A stretch of DNA of 64,000 bases from the NCBI GenBank assembly GCA_031550535.1, contig JAVBOM010000006.1, positions 86,892 to 150,891 of the forward strand, given 5' to 3'. The translations under genes were made by a program, and so were the position numbers. Positions 48,669 through 56,775 of this stretch are shown one piece after another (positions within the stretch are counted from its first letter, which is position 1; each line of letters starts with the position of its first letter). The DNA is from Avichristensenella sp031550535. GTDB lineage: Bacteria > Bacillota > Clostridia > Christensenellales > Aristaeellaceae. Under the pieces are notes generated by a model. That model searched no databases. It was not told where the DNA came from and worked only from the letters and a program-made list of their open reading frames with translations.

Positions 48669-48869
48669 TTATCCCCCCTTCTTCGCAGCAACCTTGGGAT
48701 ACCAAGGGCCGCGCCAATTGCCCTCGCGGTCTTCCAGCGTGATCTGAATGTCGTCTGCCTGGTCGGTGTTGTCCGTGTACGTCAGCGTCAGCGGGCCCTT
48801 GCTGATGGCCTCTGTGATGTCCTGGCCGTCATATGTGACGACCGCATAGGCACGGCGGGCTTTCCGCAT
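48669..48869 (-). CDS. Baseplate hub protein gpD-like, N-terminal fragment
   Basis: 66 residues starting MRKARRAYAVVTYDGQDITE and containing LTYTDNTDQADDIQITLEDR, the beginning of gpD-type hub proteins. It stops at TAA right after AAGGGGGG. With one G fewer the frame would run into the next gene (giving KKGDKVPDDF), so this is either a split gene, a +1 slippage site or a homopolymer error. Confidence 0.85.
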   Translation of the reverse strand: MRKARRAYAVVTYDGQDITEAISKGPLTLTYTDNTDQADDIQITLEDREGNWRGPWYPKVAAKKGG

Positions 48870-48871
48870 CG

Positions 48872-49081
48872 TTACCCCTCCCTGCGCCATGGCGGCAAAT
48901 TGGTCGCGGAGGACAGCACCGTTACCTCTGGGATGGTTAACATGACACCGGCGGGAAAGATGACGGTGTTCACGTGTGTAGGGTTCACGGCGACGAGGGC
49001 ACCGACATGTCCCTCATCGCCATATATTCTATAAGAGGCGATGTCCCAGGTATCGCCTTGCGCCGTTTTATATGTTTTCAT
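48872..49081 (-). CDS. Tail protein X (LysM-like)
   Basis: 69 residues, YKTAQGDTWDIASYRIYGDE then HVGALVAVNPTHVNTVIFPAG, the P2 gpX/LysM pattern. Follows the tape measure gene with a one-base overlap. Helps stabilise the tail-baseplate junction. Confidence 0.92.
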   Translation of the reverse strand: MKTYKTAQGDTWDIASYRIYGDEGHVGALVAVNPTHVNTVIFPAGVMLTIPEVTVLSSATNLPPWRREG

Positions 49082-51015
49082 CAGTATGCAAGCCTCGCCT
49101 TCTGGCGCGCGTCAGCCGCGAGCGCCCTGCGCACGGCAGCCTCGACGTCCGCGCTGATGCTGGCCGCCGCGCCCCTGAGTCCCCTGACGGTTTCCGCGTC
49201 GGCGTTGCCGGTGATGTTCACATTGACCGGTATGGACACGCTTGTGGGCGTGCCGCCCGTGCCGCGCGAAAAGCCCGCCATGCGACCAGCCGCCTCCCAA
49301 ATGCCGCGCGACGCCGGCCTGTTGTTGATCGGCACCACGGCCTCCGCGTCGCCGCCCTCGGCGATCTGTGCAAAGTGCGGACGGGTGAAGATGCCGCCAG
49401 CAGCATGGCCGGGGATATCAGCAACGGCTGCGTCTCCGATCGTCTGGACATCCACGGTCATGGTCTTTTTGCCGCCGAATATTTTACCGATCCAGTCTCC
49501 GATGCTGCTAAAAAAGTCGGCAATCGGCTGAAAAATTCCGAGGACTTTCTCCACAAAGCCTTTTACTGTGCTCTTAACCTTGTCCCATATTCCAGAAAAG
49601 AAACCTACAATCGGTTCTATGATGCTGACGATACCTTCCCACAAACCTGTAAAGAACCCCGTCACACTTTCAACAAACGCGGATACGCCTTCGGTGACGG
49701 CCTCCCACAGCCCGACGAAGAACTCCTGGATGGCGGCGATCTTCTCGTTCCACCAGTCCGAGATGGCTGTCGCGATTTCAATGACCCTTGTCTTCAGGTT
49801 GTTCCACCACACAATGATTCCTTCGATAACCCCTGCTATTGCTTCACCCATCTGAGCGATGAATCCATATACGGCCGCCGCAACGTTGCGAACGATTTCC
49901 TTTACTTTGTCCCAGTTCGCGACGAGCAGCGCGATGATAGCAATGACTACGGTTATGGCCAGAACCCATGGGTTAAACATTGCCGTCACTGTCTTAACGA
50001 CTGCAATGATACCGGATATTGCGGTCTTTGCGGCCATCATGCCCCCGATGATTTTTGCAAGGTTTTTCCACCCGCCTACAAAGTCCTTAACAGCCACGAT
50101 GCCGTTCGCGATCTTGCTGATAAAATCCCCGATCGACGTGGCGATCTCATAAACCTTGGGGAGCGTCTCGGTTACCCATCCAGCAACCTTCTCACCCCAG
50201 TCCGCCCAGTCCACGCCTTGTATCCAGGTTGAAATGCGGGCAAACACATCGGTGAACACAGGAAGCAGCCCTGTCGTTAACTGCAGCTTTATGCCGTCGA
50301 CCGCCTCTGTGAGCGCCCCCTTCAACTCGGCATATTTATCTGCCTGCTTGGTTGTTTCTTCGGAAATCATGTTGCCTGTCTCAACGAACTGTCTGCCAGC
50401 CTCGTTGATACCAGCAGAACCCATTTCAAGCACCCGGCCCATCTCAGCGCCCTTTTCGCCGAACAACTCCAGTGCCAAGCGGCCTCGCTCTACAGGGTCT
50501 TCAAGCCCATTGAGATGGTCTGCTAACGCCTTGATCCGATCCTCCGGCGAAAGGGCCACCAGCTTCTGCGCGTCAAGCCCGAACTCCTTGCCCCAGTTTC
50601 GGGTGGCTTTACCGTCTGACGCTATGGTGACGAGTTTGTCATCAAGTTTGGTCATAACGTCTAGGAACTCATCGCCGCCAACGCCCGCAGTCTTGAACGC
50701 GTACCGAAGTTTCTGGAACTCCTCTACGGACATATTGAGTCGAGCCGCGTTTCGGCCAACAGCCACGGCATTTTCCCCTACGCTGTCTGTCACTTTCCAA
50801 ACAGCGGCTGCAGCCCCGGCAGCCGCCGTACTCAACCCCGTAACCAACTTTACTGCGTTACCGCCAAACGTCGCCCACGCGTCCTTGCAGTTTTTCACTG
50901 CCGTCTGCGCGCTTTTCAGTTGTTTCTCAACATTCTTGAAGGTGCTCGCAAAAGAGGCTTTAAGCTGCGCGCCAATAGTGAACCCTAGGGAGTATTCCTT
51001 CTTGTTTCCCGCCAT
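49081..51015 (-). CDS. Tail tape measure protein
   Basis: 644 residues. N-terminal helical region (TIGAQLKASFASTFKNVEKQ), a central block of hydrophobic helices (WVLAITVVIAIIALLVANWD) and Trp/Phe-rich repeats such as FFVGLWEAVTEGV and FFTGLWEGIVS. It ends in a domain with AEGGDAEAVVPINNR, common in Firmicutes tape measures. Sets tail length and is injected with the DNA. AAAAGGAGG upstream; the first 31 bases are shared with the gpE' frame. Confidence 0.93.
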   Translation of the reverse strand: MAGNKKEYSLGFTIGAQLKASFASTFKNVEKQLKSAQTAVKNCKDAWATFGGNAVKLVTGLSTAAAGAAAAVWKVTDSVGENAVAVGRNAARLNMSVEEFQKLRYAFKTAGVGGDEFLDVMTKLDDKLVTIASDGKATRNWGKEFGLDAQKLVALSPEDRIKALADHLNGLEDPVERGRLALELFGEKGAEMGRVLEMGSAGINEAGRQFVETGNMISEETTKQADKYAELKGALTEAVDGIKLQLTTGLLPVFTDVFARISTWIQGVDWADWGEKVAGWVTETLPKVYEIATSIGDFISKIANGIVAVKDFVGGWKNLAKIIGGMMAAKTAISGIIAVVKTVTAMFNPWVLAITVVIAIIALLVANWDKVKEIVRNVAAAVYGFIAQMGEAIAGVIEGIIVWWNNLKTRVIEIATAISDWWNEKIAAIQEFFVGLWEAVTEGVSAFVESVTGFFTGLWEGIVSIIEPIVGFFSGIWDKVKSTVKGFVEKVLGIFQPIADFFSSIGDWIGKIFGGKKTMTVDVQTIGDAAVADIPGHAAGGIFTRPHFAQIAEGGDAEAVVPINNRPASRGIWEAAGRMAGFSRGTGGTPTSVSIPVNVNITGNADAETVRGLRGAAASISADVEAAVRRALAADARQKARLAY

Positions 51016-51502
51016 GCTTCTTCCTCCTTTTGGCGCGCATCATCTAGCAGTTCATAACAAATTTCCATCCATTCCAACACGTCCCAAACGGGCATGTCCA
51101 TCCAGTGCCCGACCGGGGTGTGCGACTGTATGGACAGCGCGAGGATGATTCGCCGCAGGTCCCGCGTTAGGGAAACGTATCCGCCAACCCCTCCGGCATC
51201 TCCGAAGATGGCTCCTGCGAGTTCGCGAAAAAATAGTTTACCGTGTTGTGGATGATGTTGTATGTCTCAAACGGCAGTTCGAGCAGGACCGCTCTCGGTA
51301 GGCCCGTGACCTTCTCAATGACCAAAAGGCGGAACCGGCTGTCCAACCAAGGGACCATCACCGGCTCGCCCTTCACCTGGCGCCGAAACTCCGCTTCGCA
51401 CAGCTCCTGGAGCCGGGGCGTCATCTTGTGCACCAGATCCAGGTCGATTTCGGACAGGTCGTAGTTCTCATACTTGAATGGCGGGTCAATCGGTATCTTC
51501 AC
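50985..51502 (-). CDS. Tail assembly chaperone gpE-E' made by -1 ribosomal frameshift
   Basis: Translation starts at the GTG at 51502, reads 92 codons to the heptamer T-TTT-TTC (51233-51227), slips back one base and continues 80 codons to the TAG at 50985-50987, giving 172 residues. The -1 frame has no start codon of its own but is coding in character: FFRELAGAIFGDAGGVGGYV, then DLRRIILALSIQSHTPVGHW and DVLEWMEICYELLDD. This matches the P2 E/E' arrangement between tube and tape measure genes. The fusion loads the tape measure during tail assembly. Confidence 0.85.
51167..51502 (-). CDS. Tail assembly chaperone gpE (unshifted product)
   Basis: 111 residues from a GTG with AGGAGG 6 bases upstream. 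KIPIDPPFKYENYDLSEIDL starts a short domain; it ends SQEPSSEMPEGLADTFP when no frameshift occurs. It lies right after the tail tube gene. The two products are usually needed in a fixed ratio. Confidence 0.85.
   Translation of the reverse strand: MKIPIDPPFKYENYDLSEIDLDLVHKMTPRLQELCEAEFRRQVKGEPVMVPWLDSRFRLLVIEKVTGLPRAVLLELPFETYNIIHNTVNYFFANSQEPSSEMPEGLADTFP
51227..51233 (-). promoter_or_regulatory. -1 programmed frameshift heptamer
   Basis: Minus-strand TTTTTTC, phased T TTT TTC relative to gpE, a canonical X-XXY-YYZ slippery site. It is in the conserved position of tail chaperone frameshifts. Confidence 0.87.
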
Positions 51503-51512
51503 GCACACCCTC

Positions 51513-52040
51513 CTAGCTGATCGCCGCGCGGACCATGGCGTACACGTCCGCGCCGTTGACGGTGTAGATGTCGTTCAGCGGGTCAAATTCAAGGACTTGC
51601 CGCCCGTCCATGTACTGCTCAGCCCTGCGCACAGCCACGTCAATCACAGCGTCGGCGGCGCTGCGCGGAGCGCGCTTGCCAGGGTTGATGCTCTTGACCG
51701 GCCCGATGATGGACCAGCGTTCCTTCGCGACGCCGCGCTCATAGCTGGCCGGGTCCTCCAGTTCCAGCGCGGTACGCAGGTCAAACCGATAGGACTTGCC
51801 GACGACAAACTCCAACGGTTCGCCGTACAGGGTTTTAAAGTTCATCGACAGCGTCAGCGCGCTGAACTGGCCTGTGACCGGCACCTCGATCTCGCCCATG
51901 ATGCCCGCGCCTGACAGCGTTTCCGAAATGGCCGTAAATGCCGGTAACGTCACGTCGGCCAGGCCGAGGAGCTTTTGACCGCCATCAACGAACACGTTCA
52001 TTTGCGCATGAATCAGGGGTACTTTTCTTTGCATCGCCAT
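51513..52040 (-). CDS. Major tail tube protein (P2 FII-like)
   Basis: 175 residues: QRKVPLIHAQMNVFVDGGQK, then LLGLADVTLPAFTAISETLS and GAGIMGEIEVPVTGQFSALT, the FII family pattern. Forms the inner tube of the contractile tail. Follows the sheath gene closely. The exact start (52040 or 52034) is uncertain. Confidence 0.93.
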   Translation of the reverse strand: MAMQRKVPLIHAQMNVFVDGGQKLLGLADVTLPAFTAISETLSGAGIMGEIEVPVTGQFSALTLSMNFKTLYGEPLEFVVGKSYRFDLRTALELEDPASYERGVAKERWSIIGPVKSINPGKRAPRSAADAVIDVAVRRAEQYMDGRQVLEFDPLNDIYTVNGADVYAMVRAAIS

Positions 52041-52050
52041 CTCTCCTTCC

Positions 52051-53484
52051 TTACGCCGTCAGCGCGGACAGGTAGTTCGGGTCGTACACAAGGACGAACG
52101 AGATTTCCTGCGCAGGGATCGGCGGGCAGATATAGACACGGAAGGAAATCTTGCCATCCATGACGGCGGTCTGCGTGTTGTCCGCGTCCAGGAACTCCAC
52201 CCGACCGCCGAGCAGTGCGCCAGCCGATACCAGCCCATTGAACCATACGTTGATGGACGTGCAGATGTCATCGATGAGCACCCGGCGGATGGGCAGGTCA
52301 ATGCGCCGCCAGTAGCTCTGGACGATGCTGTTTGCGATCCAGTTGAACATCCGCCTTACAGGAATCCAGCTATCCTTCGGGTCGGTCGTCGCCGGGTACG
52401 CGCACGTCCGGTTGCCCCAAGCGCGCCAGCCGCCGATCCAGTTGAGCGCGGTCACGATGCCGTTGTCGTTCAGGTAGTTTGCCTGAAGCATGTCCAACGC
52501 GACTTCATCACCCTGCCACGCCATGCCGTCCATCTGCAATGCCTGGTTCGATGGCGAGTGGAACGGGATGTCGCCGTTCATGTAGTCGGTTCGGCCCATC
52601 AACCCGCAGAGCTGCGCCGACAAGTGATAGGTCTTGTCGCCGAGCGTCACACGCGGCCAGCACACGATAGCGAACTCGGAGGACAGACCGCTGGTTTCTT
52701 TCCACCCAGGGATTTCGCTATAGGACGCGCCCGCATCCTCTGGAACGTCGACGACCGCCATTGCTTTGAACAAGCCGTTGATGCTCCGCGCCTTGGCAAC
52801 CAGCGCCAGGGATACAGTAGTGTCGTCCCAGCCAGGCGCGGCAAGCAATCCAGGTGTGAGCCGCAGCTTCGGAAATACCGCGTCCACCAGCTCTATGCCG
52901 GTGCGCCGGCCGTCGCTTTCCACGCCGCCGACGATGTCAGCGGGTGTCACGGCTTCCGGGGTAGCGGCCCTGTATGTGACATACAGGGTGCCGGCGTCAG
53001 CGAGACTACCGCCCGTCAGCGTGGTGATGGTCAAACCGCCATCGACCATCGTCACCGAATAATCTGTACCCAGGACGGCCGAAGTACCACTTTCGGCTGC
53101 CATCACCACCAGGGTGGACGGGATAGCAAGATGATCTCCGATGACCGCCTTGCCGCCAGATACCGGCACGGTCGACGGCAATGGCTCTGTCGCATTGCTC
53201 GGATCAAACACATTGATGAACACCGCCGGCGCGACGCCGAACTGCCGGAACTGCGCGTCCATCGCCTCGCACAGCGTCCAGCTCTCCCAGTCGTCGGAAT
53301 AGCCCAGGGCCGCGACCGCCTCCGCGTAGGAATGTGCCACGATGGGCTTTTGTACGGCCGCAGCGGGGCTTACCGTCCGGTGCACTGGGGCCGTCCCGAT
53401 GAAAACCGGCAGAGCAGCGGATGCGACTACGGGCGGAGCGAAGCTCGTTGCCTGCTCCAAAATCGTAATACCGTGGTTGGACAC
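52051..53484 (-). CDS. Tail sheath protein (P2 FI-like)
   Basis: 477 residues. An N-terminal PVFIGTAPVHRTVSPAAAVQ region, an inserted beta domain (about 95-165) and the conserved C-terminal sheath fold (WGNRTCAYPATTDPKDSWIP, RRMFNWIANSIVQSYW and FRVYICPPIPAQEISF). This shows the phage is a myovirus. GTG start. Confidence 0.95.
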   Translation of the reverse strand: MSNHGITILEQATSFAPPVVASAALPVFIGTAPVHRTVSPAAAVQKPIVAHSYAEAVAALGYSDDWESWTLCEAMDAQFRQFGVAPAVFINVFDPSNATEPLPSTVPVSGGKAVIGDHLAIPSTLVVMAAESGTSAVLGTDYSVTMVDGGLTITTLTGGSLADAGTLYVTYRAATPEAVTPADIVGGVESDGRRTGIELVDAVFPKLRLTPGLLAAPGWDDTTVSLALVAKARSINGLFKAMAVVDVPEDAGASYSEIPGWKETSGLSSEFAIVCWPRVTLGDKTYHLSAQLCGLMGRTDYMNGDIPFHSPSNQALQMDGMAWQGDEVALDMLQANYLNDNGIVTALNWIGGWRAWGNRTCAYPATTDPKDSWIPVRRMFNWIANSIVQSYWRRIDLPIRRVLIDDICTSINVWFNGLVSAGALLGGRVEFLDADNTQTAVMDGKISFRVYICPPIPAQEISFVLVYDPNYLSALTA

Positions 53485-53488
53485 GCTC

Positions 53489-54085
53489 TCACGTCCCTTC
53501 TACGAATGTATTTATATCGTCGCTCATAGCCGCCTTGCACGGCGGCGTGATGCGGGTTGTCATGTTCTCCAGGCCGAAATGCTGCTCTGGGACGGGAAGT
53601 GTCCAGGTCGTGTTGATGGTCCCGAACCACTGCGGCGCGGGCTGCTCCTGCCCGGGCAGCTCCCACGTCATACCCTCCACGTCGAGCATAAACGGGCCTA
53701 TGACGGGATCGGCCATCAGCGCGTTGCAGATGCGCCAGACCATCGCAGCGGGGATGAGCCAGCCCTGCCGGTCGCGCACGCCGTTCGGGTCGTCGCCGAT
53801 CGGCTCTCCGTCGTCGTATCCGCCTACGAGTATGCCAATGTAGCTGGGCGCCTTTCCATCCGTGACGCCCGCGCCGCCCCCAAGCATGACCAGCACGAAT
53901 GGATAGTCGGCAGGGTCGTTCTCGCCCTCATAGAGCTTCTCGGGTAGGTTCTGCTCCCACACGTTCGGCGCACGCAGGAAGTACCCGCCCCCGCCATCCG
54001 GCTCCTCCATGCGGAGGTCGCGGGTGATCGCCCTGATGCGCGCCGCTAACTCGTATACCAGGCCGATGGGCGTCATCTGTGTCAT
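53489..54085 (-). CDS. Tail completion-type protein, 198 residues
   Basis: Located between the gpZ-like and sheath genes, overlapping the former by four bases. It contains YPFVLVMLGGGAGVTDGKAP, then a WRICNALMADPVIGPFMLDV helix. Position and size suit a head-tail completion or tail terminator protein; I cannot name a family with certainty. Confidence 0.75.
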   Translation of the reverse strand: MTQMTPIGLVYELAARIRAITRDLRMEEPDGGGGYFLRAPNVWEQNLPEKLYEGENDPADYPFVLVMLGGGAGVTDGKAPSYIGILVGGYDDGEPIGDDPNGVRDRQGWLIPAAMVWRICNALMADPVIGPFMLDVEGMTWELPGQEQPAPQWFGTINTTWTLPVPEQHFGLENMTTRITPPCKAAMSDDINTFVEGT

Positions 54086-54675
54086 TTGTCCAACAACCTC
54101 TCCATATGGTGTTCAAGACGGGAGGATAGCACCTCGTTCGCGCGCGCCTGAATCGCCTCACGCACCTCCGGGCCGCCGACCATGCCGGCGGCACTCGGCC
54201 CCATGATCTCCGTGATGGCCTGGCGAAGCGGGTTCTTTTTCATGTACTCACCGTCAATGCGCTCAAAAACACCCCTGTGTCCGCTTTTCATGACAGCAAC
54301 GAACTTCCCGGGCGCGGGACCACCCCCATCCTTCTTGTACTGTATGATGATGATGGGACGCTTTGCGGGCCGGGGTTCGGCGGGCTTCACCTTGAACCGA
54401 AGCGCGGGGATGCCGGGACCGATGAAGCGAAGTTCTGCGCCGAGCGTGCTGCTCGTGGCCTTGCGCTCCTTGATGTACTCCGAGATGTCCTTTTGCTTGA
54501 TCGTGAACCGCTGTGATATTTCCCGCTTGGCCTGTGTTTTCTGCGCTTTCAGGGCATCATTGATCGCCCGCGCGAGCGCCTTGTTGAACTCGGCGGGCTT
54601 CACGAACCCCTTGGTGGCCTTCTCCCACGCGGCAATCGCGCCCTTGTCGGGCGTGATATTGATGTCAACAGCCAT
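54082..54675 (-). CDS. Prophage tail/neck protein, gpZ-like
   Basis: 197 residues from the ATG at 54675. Basic and helical N terminus (FNKALARAINDALKAQKTQA), then ISQRFTIKQKDISEYIK and a beta-rich centre (GIPALRFKVKPAEPRP), as in lambda gpZ-type minor tail proteins (PF06763). Overlaps the next gene by one base. Confidence 0.82.
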   Translation of the reverse strand: MAVDINITPDKGAIAAWEKATKGFVKPAEFNKALARAINDALKAQKTQAKREISQRFTIKQKDISEYIKERKATSSTLGAELRFIGPGIPALRFKVKPAEPRPAKRPIIIIQYKKDGGGPAPGKFVAVMKSGHRGVFERIDGEYMKKNPLRQAITEIMGPSAAGMVGGPEVREAIQARANEVLSSRLEHHMERLLDK

Positions 54676-54989
54676 TACGTTTTGTTCGCCCCCAGCCGTA
54701 TTTCGTACAGGCCCATGCTCTCCGCGACGTTCCGAACAAACCACGGTTTGCCGTCAAATGTCATGCGCGCGCTAATGACAGGCTTGCCGGGCAGCAGCGA
54801 CGCCTTCAGGCGGATTAGCTTCTCGCCGAGATACACGCCCTGCGCCGCTGTGTCGCTGCGCTCCAGCAGCAAATCGTCATCCACGACGCACGGCACCATG
54901 ATGCCGTTGATGTCGTGCGTCGTAGCGAAGTCGGTTGTGTTTATAAACACGCTGCCGATGTCGGCGAAAATCTGGTCCCGGAAACTCAT
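54675..54989 (-). CDS. Head-tail joining protein, 104 residues
   Basis: Starts MSFRDQIFADIGSVFINTTD at 54989 and reads DFATTHDINGIMVPCVVDDD, a pattern common in small neck proteins between capsid and gpZ genes. Function inferred from position. Confidence 0.78.
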   Translation of the reverse strand: MSFRDQIFADIGSVFINTTDFATTHDINGIMVPCVVDDDLLLERSDTAAQGVYLGEKLIRLKASLLPGKPVISARMTFDGKPWFVRNVAESMGLYEIRLGANKT

Positions 54990-54990
54990 G

Positions 54991-55299
54991 CTACTGTCCC
55001 TTCGGCTTCGCAGCAGCAGCGAGCTTGGTTTCAAGCTCTTTGACCTTCTTCTCCAACTCCGCGCGCACCGTCTTTTCGTCGGCTAGGGCCTTCTCCGAAT
55101 CTGCGAGCTTGACTTCTATGCCAGCAACGTGCGCCGCCGCTTTAGCCACTGCCGTCTTGGCGCCCGCAGCGGTGTCGCCGACAAGCAGTACCGCGTGGTC
55201 ATCCAACAGCGCCTGGGCTGCCTGGTCGTTCAACGGGACCTCTTGGCCTTTTCGATACTCCTTGCCGTTATGAAACAGCATTGTTCTTGCAATGTACAT
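54991..55299 (-). CDS. Small phage protein with C-terminal coiled coil, 102 residues
   Basis: An N-terminal beta segment (ARTMLFHNGKEYRKGQEVPL) and Ala-rich coiled coil (EKALADEKTVRAELEKKVKE). GGAGG upstream. Lies just after the major capsid gene; possibly a head completion or scaffold-like protein. Confidence 0.75.
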   Translation of the reverse strand: MYIARTMLFHNGKEYRKGQEVPLNDQAAQALLDDHAVLLVGDTAAGAKTAVAKAAAHVAGIEVKLADSEKALADEKTVRAELEKKVKELETKLAAAAKPKGQ

Positions 55300-55311
55300 T
55301 CCCGCACCTCC

Positions 55312-56376
55312 CTACAAAACTTTAGCCGACCACCAGCTATCCGACTGATACGGGGCGGGCAGCGGGCGCGACGTGACCATGACGGTCTGCGTCTTGGTAC
55401 GGCGGTCGGTATAGTACTCCGGCACATACCGGCCCTCGACGGTGACGAACTTCCCGCTCTCGTCCATAACGGTCACAGCGCCGTACAGCATCCGGTTCTG
55501 CGTCGCCTCGTCGGATAGCATCAGGATGCGGCCTTCGTCCAGGTACGGAACCTCCCGATTCTGGTCATTCTTGTACGTGCCGTCGTAGGTGAAAAGATCA
55601 AGCTCGCCGATGCCGGGATACTTAATCTTCCCGAAAAACTGCGCGGCCTGGAACAGGTCCACGATGGGGCCGGGCGCAATCTGGCCCATCTCCATGCGGA
55701 GGTTGTCCAGCATCGCCTTGTATTCCTCGTCCTTCATGAGCACGTCCGCGACGGACATGTCCATGAGCAAGCCCGTGGGCTTGTGGCTCCGCTTGCGCAG
55801 CGTCTTGGACATCATCCTGAGAACGTCGAACGCCTTGACGCCTGTCTGGCCCCAGCGGGATGTGCCCGACAGCGTGAGTTTCAGCGGCAGCTCGTAATCG
55901 ACGTAGGTGTTGACGCCCTTGCCGATGATGTCCACACGGCCGTTCACCATCATCTGCGCGCACTGCTGTTCCACGCGGCGGTCGATTGCGTCCATGCAGA
56001 ACGCATGATCGCCGTCCAGGTAATACTGGGCACGCTGCGCGGGCGTCTGCGCACTGTAGATGTTCTCGCCCGGCAGGCGCTTACGCAGCTCGCGCACGCC
56101 CAGCACGCGCTTCTCCTGCACACGCGGGGACGTGATCTCGCGGGTGCTGAAGCCCTCGCGCTCTGTGGCCTCCACCTCCAGGTCCTCATCCACATAGCGC
56201 GCCATGCCCGCGCCCTCGCGCACCTCATCCCACTCAATCGTCTCGGTCGGGGAGTAGACATCCGCGCCCTTGAAGAAACTGTCGCGGAACATGGACGGCT
56301 TCGGCTCCTGGAACCGGACGGCCTCAATCTGCTCGCGCGTGTCATAGCGCGGGATCATGTTCTCAAAATCAGGCAA
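55312..56376 (-). CDS. Major capsid protein, lambda gpE family
   Basis: 354 residues from a TTG start with GGAGG upstream (an ATG at 56358 is the alternative). Family pattern: DSFFKGADVYSPTETIEWDE, MARYVDEDLEVEATEREGFS, then TYDGTYKNDQNREVPYLDEG and the GAVTVMDESGKF region (PF03864). Builds the capsid shell. Confidence 0.93.
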   Translation of the reverse strand: MPDFENMIPRYDTREQIEAVRFQEPKPSMFRDSFFKGADVYSPTETIEWDEVREGAGMARYVDEDLEVEATEREGFSTREITSPRVQEKRVLGVRELRKRLPGENIYSAQTPAQRAQYYLDGDHAFCMDAIDRRVEQQCAQMMVNGRVDIIGKGVNTYVDYELPLKLTLSGTSRWGQTGVKAFDVLRMMSKTLRKRSHKPTGLLMDMSVADVLMKDEEYKAMLDNLRMEMGQIAPGPIVDLFQAAQFFGKIKYPGIGELDLFTYDGTYKNDQNREVPYLDEGRILMLSDEATQNRMLYGAVTVMDESGKFVTVEGRYVPEYYTDRRTKTQTVMVTSRPLPAPYQSDSWWSAKVL

Positions 56377-56775
56377 TTATTCCACCTCCCCAAACTGGAC
56401 AAACGGTGCCTTGTGCATCGGCGCGATGTAGAGCTGGTTCGCTGCCGAGTTACGGACCACCTTGGGCTTGCCCTCCTCCGTGATGGTTCCCCACAGCACC
56501 GCGTTCTCGTTGAACTCGCCCGTCAGCGCGGCGGCTGCGGATGTGACCTCCGTCGTCTCGCCGACGTCCGTCAGCAGAATGCAGTTCACGGAGTCAGTCT
56601 CCGCAGTCGGCATGGACGCGGTTTTGTTGTCCGCGCCGAGCACCAGCAGTTGGCCGCGCTTGAAGTCGCCACCGGCCGGGAGCAACACCTCAATGCACTT
56701 TTGGTAGACCATGTTATCGCCGACCAAGTTGTCCGCGCCCGATTCCCCGACGACAGTATGCAGATTCCTAGGCAT
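56377..56775 (-). CDS. Head decoration protein, lambda gpD-like
   Basis: 132 residues from MPRNLHTVVGESGADNLVGD at 56775. RGQLLVLGADNKTASMPTAE and the AAALTGEFNENAVLWGTITE block are typical of gpD-type trimers that stabilise the capsid (PF02924). The start overlaps the end of the protease gene. Confidence 0.88.
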   Translation of the reverse strand: MPRNLHTVVGESGADNLVGDNMVYQKCIEVLLPAGGDFKRGQLLVLGADNKTASMPTAETDSVNCILLTDVGETTEVTSAAAALTGEFNENAVLWGTITEEGKPKVVRNSAANQLYIAPMHKAPFVQFGEVE

